Shown here: piece after piece, positions 1 to 5,045 of the stretch
How positions within the stretch are numbered: the first letter of the stretch is position 1
How the letters are laid out: the number at the start of each line of letters is the position of its first letter
From: an uncultured Mycoplasmatota bacterium
GTDB lineage: Bacteria; Bacillota_I; Bacilli_A; RF39; UBA660
Assembly (NCBI GenBank): GCA_900553435.1
Contig: USDC01000062.1
Location: forward strand, 1-5,045
Reading direction: 5' to 3'
Length of the DNA stretch: 5,045 bases
Translations under genes and position numbers: made by a program
Notes under the pieces: generated by a model
Databases searched by the model: none
What the model saw: the letters and a program-made list of their open reading frames with translations, nothing else
What the model was told of the DNA's origin: nothing

Positions 1-189
1 AGTAGTAGAATTATAAATATACTCTTCACATTGTTCTTCCATTGTCTCTTCTACAGCCTCAATTATATCATCTGTAGCTAAGAAAACTTCAGTTACTCCA
101 TTTAAATATGTTATTGAAATTTTTCCATTATTAATATGGTACTCTTTTATGATTTCACTTTTACTAAGTCCTTCAATACTTTTTAACAT
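1..189 (-). CDS. Hypothetical protein, N-terminal 63 residues (3' end cut by window edge)
   Basis: I do not recognise this gene. The visible protein starts MLKSIEGLSKSEIIK and has no stop before the window edge. It has a predicted beta-rich stretch around residues 18-42 (G-K-I-S-I-T-Y-L-N-G, then V-T-E-V-F-L) followed by an acidic helix at about residues 43-60 rich in Glu (EAVEETMEEQCEEY). No signal peptide or membrane segment is visible in this part; what follows is outside the window. The ATG at 187-189 is chosen because a strong Shine-Dalgarno GGAGG (195-199 on the plus strand) sits 5 bases upstream. It lies 46 bases downstream of the kinase-like gene on the same strand, with no clear terminator between, so it can be read from that gene's promoter and possibly from its own extended -10 box at 208-216. 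Reality of the gene is likely; function is unknown. Confidence 0.7.
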   Translation of the reverse strand, partial: MLKSIEGLSKSEIIKEYHINNGKISITYLNGVTEVFLATDDIIEAVEETMEEQCEEYIYNSTT

Positions 190-207
190 TTTTTCCTCCA
201 GAAAAAT

Positions 208-216
208 ATTATATCA
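208..216 (-). promoter_or_regulatory. Extended -10 promoter element for the left-edge gene
   Basis: On the minus strand the bases read TGATATAAT: a perfect TATAAT (208-213) preceded by the TG of an extended -10 element (215-216). No good -35 is found at the right distance: the hexamer 17 bases upstream reads ATGCTT and falls on the 3' end of the kinase-like gene. Extended -10 promoters can work without a -35. Transcription would be expected to start near 201-202, directly in front of the GGAGG at 195-199, giving a leader of only about a dozen bases. AT-rich DNA makes chance matches common, so this is a moderate call. Confidence 0.45.
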
Positions 217-235
217 CTTTTTTTTATTTTAAGCA

Positions 236-1126
236 TTATTTTCTAATTCTTTTTACAAAATCATCAAGTCTTACATTTTCTACATTATTAGGTATTTCAT
301 CTAAATATTTAGTAGGATCTACTGTGTCATATGCTTGATAAATTGAAGCGAAAGCATCAATTAAATGTGCTAGATAACTATAGAACTCTTCATATTTTAA
401 ATTTGTTACCTTTCCATTTCCAATTGTATTTAAAATCATTGTAACAAAACATAAAAGTTCTGTATTATTATTAGGTAAATATTCTCCTTTATAGTTTTTA
501 AGATATTTACTTTCTAATTCTTTTCTTTTTATAACTTTGTTGATTTCTAAATATTTGGAAACAAAGGGATAAGAACCCGCTAGCTTAGAACTATCTAAGT
601 CTACTACTCTTAACATCTCATTATCAAAATCCCATAAAAAATTTCCCTCATGCATATCAGATAAATAAAATCCTTCTCCTAATATTTTTATTTTTTGAAG
701 TCTATTTAACATACTCCCAATCATTTTTAAATATGTTATTTTTTCTTTTATATCTATATCTTTATGTTGCAGTATTAAAACTAAGTTTATATTTTCTTTA
801 ATATAAGGCATTATGTAGCCTAAATGTTCACTAATACCTCCCCCGATTTCTTTACGTTCGATGAAAGCTAATTTCTCAGGAAGTACAAGTTCTGGTACTG
901 TAGAAAAACTACTTCTAAATTCCATTAAATTATTAATTGTTGCTAGCTTATTACTAATGTATGTTTTACCAAGAGGTCTAAACTCTTTTAATATTTTAGG
1001 TTCTTTTCTCCAGTTTTTGCCAATATTAATTGGATATAAAGTACTTTCAGTGTTAGTTACAATAGGTGGTAACTTTAAGTTTTTAAGTTCACTTTTCTTT
1101 CTATAACTTATTTTAATTGTTTCCAT
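236..1126 (-). CDS. Stand-alone kinase-fold (protein kinase / APH-like) protein
   Basis: This 296-residue soluble protein has the landmarks of the protein-kinase-like fold in the correct order and spacing. A beta3-like lysine is probably K47 (K-I-L-K-E-F), with E69 a candidate for the alphaC glutamate. The hinge reads G-Y-I-M-P-Y at 103-108. The catalytic loop is S-D-M-H-E-G-N at 156-162, with base D157 and metal ligand N162 exactly five apart as in HRDxxxxN; the usual His-Arg are Leu-Ser here. The metal-binding D176 (V-V-D-L-D) stands where DFG is expected. The glycine-rich loop is poor (only G36 stands out). A helical C-lobe fills about 195-265. No signal peptide, membrane segment or extra sensor domain is seen. 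The substrate (protein, sugar or small molecule) cannot be told. The ATG at 1124-1126 follows a GGGGG ribosome site with 4-base spacing. It has its own promoter after the ileS terminator. It could be a non-catalytic pseudokinase, but D157, N162 and D176 are intact. Confidence 0.75.
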   Translation of the reverse strand: METIKISYRKKSELKNLKLPPIVTNTESTLYPINIGKNWRKEPKILKEFRPLGKTYISNKLATINNLMEFRSSFSTVPELVLPEKLAFIERKEIGGGISEHLGYIMPYIKENINLVLILQHKDIDIKEKITYLKMIGSMLNRLQKIKILGEGFYLSDMHEGNFLWDFDNEMLRVVDLDSSKLAGSYPFVSKYLEINKVIKRKELESKYLKNYKGEYLPNNNTELLCFVTMILNTIGNGKVTNLKYEEFYSYLAHLIDAFASIYQAYDTVDPTKYLDEIPNNVENVRLDDFVKRIRK

Positions 1127-1130
1127 ATTT

Positions 1131-1150
1131 CCCCCATTTACTTAAGAGGG
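1131..1150 (-). promoter_or_regulatory. Ribosome site of the kinase-like gene, with possible masking hairpin
   Basis: The Shine-Dalgarno is GGGGG (1131-1135 on the plus strand), 4 bases before the ATG at 1124-1126. Upstream CCCTC (1146-1150) can pair with it: four G-C pairs and one G-U pair around a 10-base loop. It is one of very few GC-rich stems in this AT-rich window. The predicted transcription start of the gene's own promoter (about 1143-1145) would leave the upstream arm out of the transcript, so masking would apply only to messages reading through from ileS. The pairing is seen in the sequence; a regulatory role is inference. Confidence 0.35.
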
Positions 1151-1151
1151 T

Positions 1152-1180
1152 ATATTAACACAAAATCTAACTTTTGTAAA
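1152..1180 (-). promoter_or_regulatory. Sigma-A-like promoter of the kinase-like gene
   Basis: On the minus strand TTTACA (1175-1180; five of six matches to TTGACA) is followed by a 17-base spacer and TAATAT (1152-1157; four of six matches to TATAAT). The spacer ends in TGT, giving a TG-extended -10. The ideal 17-base spacing and the position just downstream of the ileS terminator support a real promoter. Transcription would start near 1143-1145, leaving a leader of about 17-20 bases before the ATG at 1126. Confidence 0.6.
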
Positions 1181-1209
1181 GAAAAAGTATATACCTCTCA
1201 GTATATACT
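1181..1209 (-). terminator. Intrinsic terminator at the end of ileS
   Basis: In the transcript, AGTATATAC (1201-1209) and GTATATACT (1186-1194) form a perfect 9-base-pair stem around the 6-base loop TGAGAG, followed by a T-rich tract (TTTTC TTT from 1185 to about 1178). Only two of the nine pairs are G-C, so the hairpin is weak by the standards of GC-balanced genomes but plausible here. The 5' arm begins on the ileS stop codon (TAG at 1208-1210), so a ribosome finishing ileS would cover part of the hairpin. The T-rich tract runs into the -35 box of the next promoter. Confidence 0.6.
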
Positions 1210-4200
1210 AACTTACTTTTTCTATATCTACAAAGACTTTTAAATCATTAATTTTTAATTCTTCTGCTAAAGTGTATTTTTTATTTATTTCAACAGCAAG
1301 TGTTTCACCTTTTATATAATCTTCAAATGAAGATAAAACTTTTTCAAATTCTGCGTTATCTTCATAATATATTTTAATTCTATCTGTTATATTATAATCT
1401 CTTTCTTTTCTTAAGTTTTGAATTTTAGATACAAATTCACGAGCAAGGCCTTCAAGTATTAAATCTTCTGTTAAATTAGTATTTAATATAACAAATTCAT
1501 TATCCTCACTTAAAGTATTAAACCCTTCTAATGCCTCAACACTTACTTCTATCATATCACTAGTTACATTTATTTTATCACCAATATCAAGTGTTATCTC
1601 TTCATTATTTACAAGTTTATCTTTTTTTTCTTCGCTTAGATTTAAAAGTTCATTTTTAAACTTACCAATATTTTTACCAAGCATTGGTCCTGCGACTTTA
1701 AAATTAGGTTTTATAACATAATTCATAAAATCTTTTAAATTAGTTGCGAATGTAACTTTCTTAACATTTAACTCTTCATAAATTAAATTAACTAAATCTC
1801 CTAGTAATTCTTCATTCTTTGAGTCTAATATTACTTCACTAAGCGGTTGACGTACCTTTATTTTAGCTTCTTCTCTTAAGTTTCTCCCCATAGAAATAAG
1901 CATTCTTACCTTATCCATCTTCTCTTCTATTTCTTCATTTATCATTAAATCATTATATTCAGGGAAAGTACTTAAGTGAACACTTTCTTCATCTGTTAAG
2001 TTTCTATAAAGTTCTTCTGATAAAAATGGTACGATTGGAGCAATTATCTTACTTAGACCAAGTAAAACATCATATGTGACTTTATATACATTCATTTTGC
2101 TTTCTGTCTTATCACTTGCCCAAAATCTATTTCTGTTTCTTCTAATATACCAATTACTTAATTCTTCACTTACAAATTCAGTTATTTTTTTAACAACTTT
2201 ATTTAAGTCATATTCTTCATAATACTCTGTTACTTCTTTTATTAGTTTATTATATTTTGATAATAACCATTTATCAATTATTTCAAGTGATTCATAATTA
2301 AGTTTAAAATCTCTTGGATCTATATTATCCGCATTAGCATAAATTGAGAAAAAGTTATATGTATTTTTAAGTGGATTAAAGAATTTGGAATGTACTTCTT
2401 TTAATCCATCTAAATCAAACTTAAGCGGAGTCCATACTGGAGAAACATATGGCAAATACCATCTTAACGTATCAGCTCCATATTCTTCTATAAGTGCGAA
2501 TGGATCAATTGCATTCCCTTTACTTTTACTCATTTTTTTACCGTTTTTATCAAGTAATAAATCATTTACTAAAACTCTTTTATATGAACTTCTTCCCATT
2601 ACAAATGTGCTTATTACAAGTAAAGTATAAAACCATCCTCTAGTTTGGTCTACACCCTCACATATAAAATCTGCTGGAAATTGCGTTTCAAAAAGTTCTT
2701 TATTTTCAAATGGATAATGATATTGAGCAAATGGCATAGAACCTGAATCAAACCAACAGTCTATAACATCACTAACACGTGTCATTTCCTTACCACATTT
2801 AGGACATTTTAAGTGAACATTATCAACATAAGGTCTATGAAGTTCAATATCTTCTGTTATGTCTTCTATAGATTTTTCTACTAATTCTTTTCTTGAACCA
2901 ATCATTTCTAAATGTCCACAGGAACATTTCCATAAAGGAAGAGGTGTTCCCCAATATCTACTTCTAGATATTGCCCAATCATTCATATTTTCTAACCAAT
3001 TTCCAAATCTTTTTTCACCTATATAACTTGGATACCATTCTATTTTTTTATTTTCATTTATTATTTTATCTTTATAATCAGTTATTTTTATATACCAACT
3101 TGGTTTAGAATAATATAAAAGTGGTGTATCACATCTCCAACAATGTGGGTAGTTATGTTTTATTTTTTCTTTTTTAAATAATAATCCTTTTTCTTTTAAA
3201 TACTTTATTACTTCAACATCAGCATCAAAAACAACAGTACCTTTCCATGGCCCTTCTAAATATTTTCCATCTTCTCCAACTGGATTTATAACAGGTAAAT
3301 CATATCTTTTACCAAGATTATAGTCATCCTCACCAAAAGCAGGAGCAATATGAACTATACCTGTCCCATCTTCCATTGTTACATAGTTATCAGTTGTAAC
3401 AAAAAATGCTTTTTTATCTGTTTTTATAAATGGTAAAAGTTGATCATATTCTATACCTTCTAAATCTTTTCCTTTATATTCTTCTAAGACTTCATAATCA
3501 TCAAAGTATTTACTTGCAAGTTTTTTTGCGATTATAAATTTATTTCCTTTACTTACTAATTTAATATAATCTTCATTTGGATTAACACAAAGTGCCACAT
3601 TAGCAAGTAATGTCCAAGGAGTTGTAGTCCAAACTAAAAAATATACATCTTCATCTTTTTTCTTCATTAAAACAGTAACAGTTTCAACACTAACTTCTTT
3701 ATAACCTTGTGCGACTTCATGTGAGGCAAGCCCAGTTCCACATCTGTGGCAATACGGAAGTATTTTATGTCCCTCATAGATTAGTCCTTCTTCAAAATAT
3801 TTTTTAAGTATCCACCATTCGGTTTCAATATAATCATTTTTATATGTAATATATGGATTTTTAAGATCAATAAATTGACCTAGTTTTTTAGTAACTTCTG
3901 CGAAAGCTCTTTCATTTTCCCATACACTTTCTCTACATTTTTCATTAAATTTTTCTATTCCATATGCCTCAATATCTGTTTTGTTTTTAAAACCTAATTT
4001 TTTTTCTACACCAAGTTCAACTGGTAGACCATGAGTATCCCAACCTACTTTTCTAAGTACTTTGTAACCTTTCATTGTCTTATATTTACAAAAAGCATCT
4101 TTTAAAAACTTGGCCATTAAATGGTGTATTCCAGGCATCCCATTAGCTGTAGCTGGGCCATCATAAAACACAAAATAATCTTTGTTTTTATCTACCGATT

Positions 4201-4288
4201 TCTCTAGTATATTAATTTTTTCCCAATACTCTGTTATTTCATCTTCTATAATGCTTTCTCTTCTTTTATCAAGTTCTTTAAATTTCAT
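1208..4288 (-). CDS. ileS: Isoleucyl-tRNA synthetase, type 2 (IleRS2), with swapped HIGH motif
   Basis: Cytoplasmic class I enzyme that joins isoleucine to tRNA-Ile and edits mischarged valine. The class I ATP-binding motif is P-G-I-H-H at 52-56, i.e. G-x-H-H in place of H-x-G-H. G-W-D-T-H-G-L-P is at 82-89 and K-M-S-K-S at 585-589. The editing (CP1) domain runs from about 195 to 395 with T-T-T-P-W-T (221-226) and G-T-G-I-V-H-I-A-P-A-F-G-E-D-D-Y (308-323). Cysteine pairs 180/183, 383/386, 455/457 and 495/498 are candidate zinc knuckles. The anticodon-binding helical domain begins near 672, and a long C-terminal region (about 840-1026) follows. There is no cysteine after residue 543, so the C-terminal zinc finger of type 1 bacterial IleRS is absent; with 1026 residues this marks type 2. 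The start ATG (4286-4288) overlaps the preceding stop as ATGA and has AAGGA at 4297-4301, 8 bases upstream. There is no T-box leader in front of it. Full length, no frameshift seen. Confidence 0.97.
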   Translation of the reverse strand: MKFKELDKRRESIIEDEITEYWEKINILEKSVDKNKDYFVFYDGPATANGMPGIHHLMAKFLKDAFCKYKTMKGYKVLRKVGWDTHGLPVELGVEKKLGFKNKTDIEAYGIEKFNEKCRESVWENERAFAEVTKKLGQFIDLKNPYITYKNDYIETEWWILKKYFEEGLIYEGHKILPYCHRCGTGLASHEVAQGYKEVSVETVTVLMKKKDEDVYFLVWTTTPWTLLANVALCVNPNEDYIKLVSKGNKFIIAKKLASKYFDDYEVLEEYKGKDLEGIEYDQLLPFIKTDKKAFFVTTDNYVTMEDGTGIVHIAPAFGEDDYNLGKRYDLPVINPVGEDGKYLEGPWKGTVVFDADVEVIKYLKEKGLLFKKEKIKHNYPHCWRCDTPLLYYSKPSWYIKITDYKDKIINENKKIEWYPSYIGEKRFGNWLENMNDWAISRSRYWGTPLPLWKCSCGHLEMIGSRKELVEKSIEDITEDIELHRPYVDNVHLKCPKCGKEMTRVSDVIDCWFDSGSMPFAQYHYPFENKELFETQFPADFICEGVDQTRGWFYTLLVISTFVMGRSSYKRVLVNDLLLDKNGKKMSKSKGNAIDPFALIEEYGADTLRWYLPYVSPVWTPLKFDLDGLKEVHSKFFNPLKNTYNFFSIYANADNIDPRDFKLNYESLEIIDKWLLSKYNKLIKEVTEYYEEYDLNKVVKKITEFVSEELSNWYIRRNRNRFWASDKTESKMNVYKVTYDVLLGLSKIIAPIVPFLSEELYRNLTDEESVHLSTFPEYNDLMINEEIEEKMDKVRMLISMGRNLREEAKIKVRQPLSEVILDSKNEELLGDLVNLIYEELNVKKVTFATNLKDFMNYVIKPNFKVAGPMLGKNIGKFKNELLNLSEEKKDKLVNNEEITLDIGDKINVTSDMIEVSVEALEGFNTLSEDNEFVILNTNLTEDLILEGLAREFVSKIQNLRKERDYNITDRIKIYYEDNAEFEKVLSSFEDYIKGETLAVEINKKYTLAEELKINDLKVFVDIEKVS

Positions 4289-4605
4289 TTTTTCTTTCCT
4301 TTCTTTTTTAATAAATTATCTATAGTTCTAATTAAAACTTCATTTTCATCTTCCTTTTGATCTAGAAAATTTTCATTTATTACACGTTCTTGTTCTTCTA
4401 GAAAATCTCTAATGCTAATAAAGTTTCCAGCATTTACAAATTCCATTAATAAATTTTTCTTATATTCTACATCTTTATCTGTGTACTTGCAAGTATTATA
4501 TTTATAAAATTTTGTATGAATAAAACCGTTTTCTTCTTTTATTAGTTCTGGAAAAAGATCTAACTTTTTATTTAAAACTTCTTGAAGATGATAAAACTCT
4601 TTCAT
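4285..4605 (-). CDS. Unrecognised 106-residue ORF between the uvrB remnant and ileS
   Basis: I do not recognise this protein. It is charged and mostly helical in appearance, with Leu-rich amphipathic stretches (about 5-24 and 50-80), a single cysteine (C39 in Y-N-T-C-K-Y), and a basic tail K-K-K-G-K-K-K encoded by the purine run that also serves as the ileS ribosome site. Its stop TGA overlaps the ileS start as ATGA, so the two are probably translationally coupled. The start is doubtful: the ATG (4603-4605) lies inside DNA that encodes UvrB 'DERVL' in another frame, so the first four or five codons are uvrB-derived, and the only nearby ribosome-like sequence (AAGG) is about a dozen bases away. 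This suggests the 3' part of a gene whose own 5' end was lost at the junction near 4592. The open frame over 100 codons of AT-rich DNA supports real coding descent; whether the product is made as drawn is uncertain. Confidence 0.55.
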   Translation of the reverse strand: MKEFYHLQEVLNKKLDLFPELIKEENGFIHTKFYKYNTCKYTDKDVEYKKNLLMEFVNAGNFISIRDFLEEQERVINENFLDQKEDENEVLIRTIDNLLKKKGKKK

Positions 4606-5045
4606 CTTTTTCTATTACCTTATTTATCTCAACTACTAAATCATCTATTTGATTATTTATAGGTCTAACCTCAACAATAGGGTCAAGTAGTCCTGTTGGT
4701 CTTATTATTTGCTCTGCTATAGTCGTTGAATGCTCTAATTCATAAGATCCTGGTGTAGCTGTTACAAATAGTATTTGATTAATATTCTCTTCAAATTCAT
4801 CAAAGTTTAATGGTCTATTATCATAAGCAGAAGGCAATCTAAAGCCATTATCTATAAGTGATGTTTTTCTTGATCTATCTCCTGCATACATACCTCTAAC
4901 TTGAGGAACCGTTACATGTGATTCATCTACTATTATTAAATAATCATCTGGGAAAAAATCCATTAATGTATATGGCTTTTCTCCTGGTTTTCTTCCTGTT
5001 ATATGTCTTGAGTAGTTTTCTATACCTTGACAGAAGCCTATTTCT
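4568..5045 (-). pseudogene. uvrB: UvrB (excinuclease ABC subunit B), internal fragment with lost C-terminal half
   Basis: UvrB is the DNA-damage-verifying helicase-like subunit of nucleotide excision repair, working with UvrA and UvrC. The open frame continues to the right edge, so 158 residues are visible, starting E-I-G-F-C-Q-G-I-E-N-Y-S-R-H, a hallmark of the central part of UvrB. Helicase motif II is D-E-S-H (4916-4927) and motif III is T-A-T (4754-4762, in V-T-A-T-P-G-S-Y-E). R-P-T-G-L-L-D-P and Q-I-D-D-L follow. Similarity stops after E-R-V-L (about 4592); the family normally goes on with V-T-T-L-T-K-K-M and then motifs IV-VI and the C-terminal UvrB domain. Here seven unrelated residues (S-S-S-R-S-F-K) precede a TAA at 4568-4570. 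Roughly 200 or more residues are missing, and they do not appear in any frame further down. Without the second RecA-like domain the protein should not work in repair. A real deletion or a chimeric assembly could both explain it. Confidence 0.88.
4585..4608. repeat. Short inverted repeat at the uvrB breakpoint
   Basis: Plus-strand AAGATGA (4585-4591) and TCATCTT (4602-4608) are perfect 7-base inverted copies around a 10-base spacer. The point where UvrB similarity ends (about 4592) falls at the edge of the spacer, and the start codon of the 106-residue ORF lies in one arm. A 7-base direct repeat TAAAACT (4573-4579 and 4592-4598) also straddles the breakpoint. Such short repeats occur by chance in AT-rich DNA; the position is what makes them notable. 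Confidence 0.4.

Noticed and set aside
190..240. Terminator after the kinase-like gene
   Set aside because: The spacer has an A-rich run but no hairpin followed by T residues in the transcript sense.
861..1106. Plus-strand open frame of 81 codons with a hydrophobic, membrane-like translation
   Set aside because: It lies wholly antisense to the kinase-like gene, whose motifs and ribosome site are convincing; the hydrophobic look comes from reading Lys/Asn/Phe-rich AT DNA backwards, and no ribosome site precedes it.
2385..2630. Plus-strand open frame of 81 codons
   Set aside because: Antisense to the strongly conserved KMSKS region of ileS; low codon constraint there is enough to leave a chance open frame.
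1208..4288. Alternative genetic code (TGA = Trp) suggested by the AT richness
   Set aside because: Conserved tryptophans in IleRS are encoded by TGG, for example both in E-W-W-I, and a TGA is the stop of the 106-residue ORF; reading through it would soon meet TAG.
4568..4605. A simple frameshift (sequencing error) splitting uvrB, with the 106-residue ORF as its continuation
   Set aside because: The 106-residue translation contains none of the expected UvrB sequence (motifs IV-VI, G-L-D-I-P-E, R-S-E-R-S), so the missing part is absent rather than out of frame.
4289..4605. T-box riboswitch upstream of ileS
   Set aside because: The region is an open coding frame ending in ATGA with ileS, and I see no T-box-like antiterminator sequence or terminator hairpin there.

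Overview
The window is strongly AT-rich (roughly 70% A+T or more by eye) and every supported gene lies on the minus strand. GGAGG-type ribosome sites, TG-extended -10 boxes, lysine-, asparagine- and isoleucine-rich proteins and dense packing suggest a low-GC member of the Bacillota (Bacilli- or Clostridia-like, possibly a gut lineage known from metagenomes). The standard code is used: conserved tryptophans of the tRNA synthetase are TGG and a TGA ends one of the genes, which argues against Mycoplasma/Spiroplasma.

Reading in the direction of transcription (right to left): (1) from the right edge to about 4592 there is the middle of uvrB (nucleotide excision repair), which stops matching the family just after a conserved 'ERVL' segment and ends 7 codons later, so the second helicase domain and C-terminal UvrB domain are missing; (2) an unrecognised 106-residue ORF starts inside the uvrB-like DNA, overlaps the uvrB remnant by 38 bases, and overlaps the next gene by ATGA; (3) a complete ileS for a type 2 (eukaryote-like) isoleucyl-tRNA synthetase of 1026 residues, with the class I HIGH motif in the swapped form G-I-H-H; (4) a terminator hairpin overlapping the ileS stop codon; (5) a good sigma-A-like promoter for a stand-alone kinase-fold protein of 296 residues; (6) a short gap with a TG-extended -10 box and a strong ribosome site, leading into a small unrecognised gene cut by the left edge.

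The uvrB remnant, the 106-residue ORF and ileS look like one transcription unit ending at the hairpin near 1186-1209; the kinase-like gene and the left-edge gene form a second unit, perhaps with a separate promoter for the last gene. I see no functional link between the units. The two most notable points are the altered active-site signature of IleRS, which predicts very high mupirocin resistance, and the abrupt junction that breaks uvrB, which is either a real deletion/rearrangement or an assembly chimera. No tRNA, rRNA, CRISPR array, insertion sequence or T-box was seen, and no gene-free stretch exceeds 100 bases.
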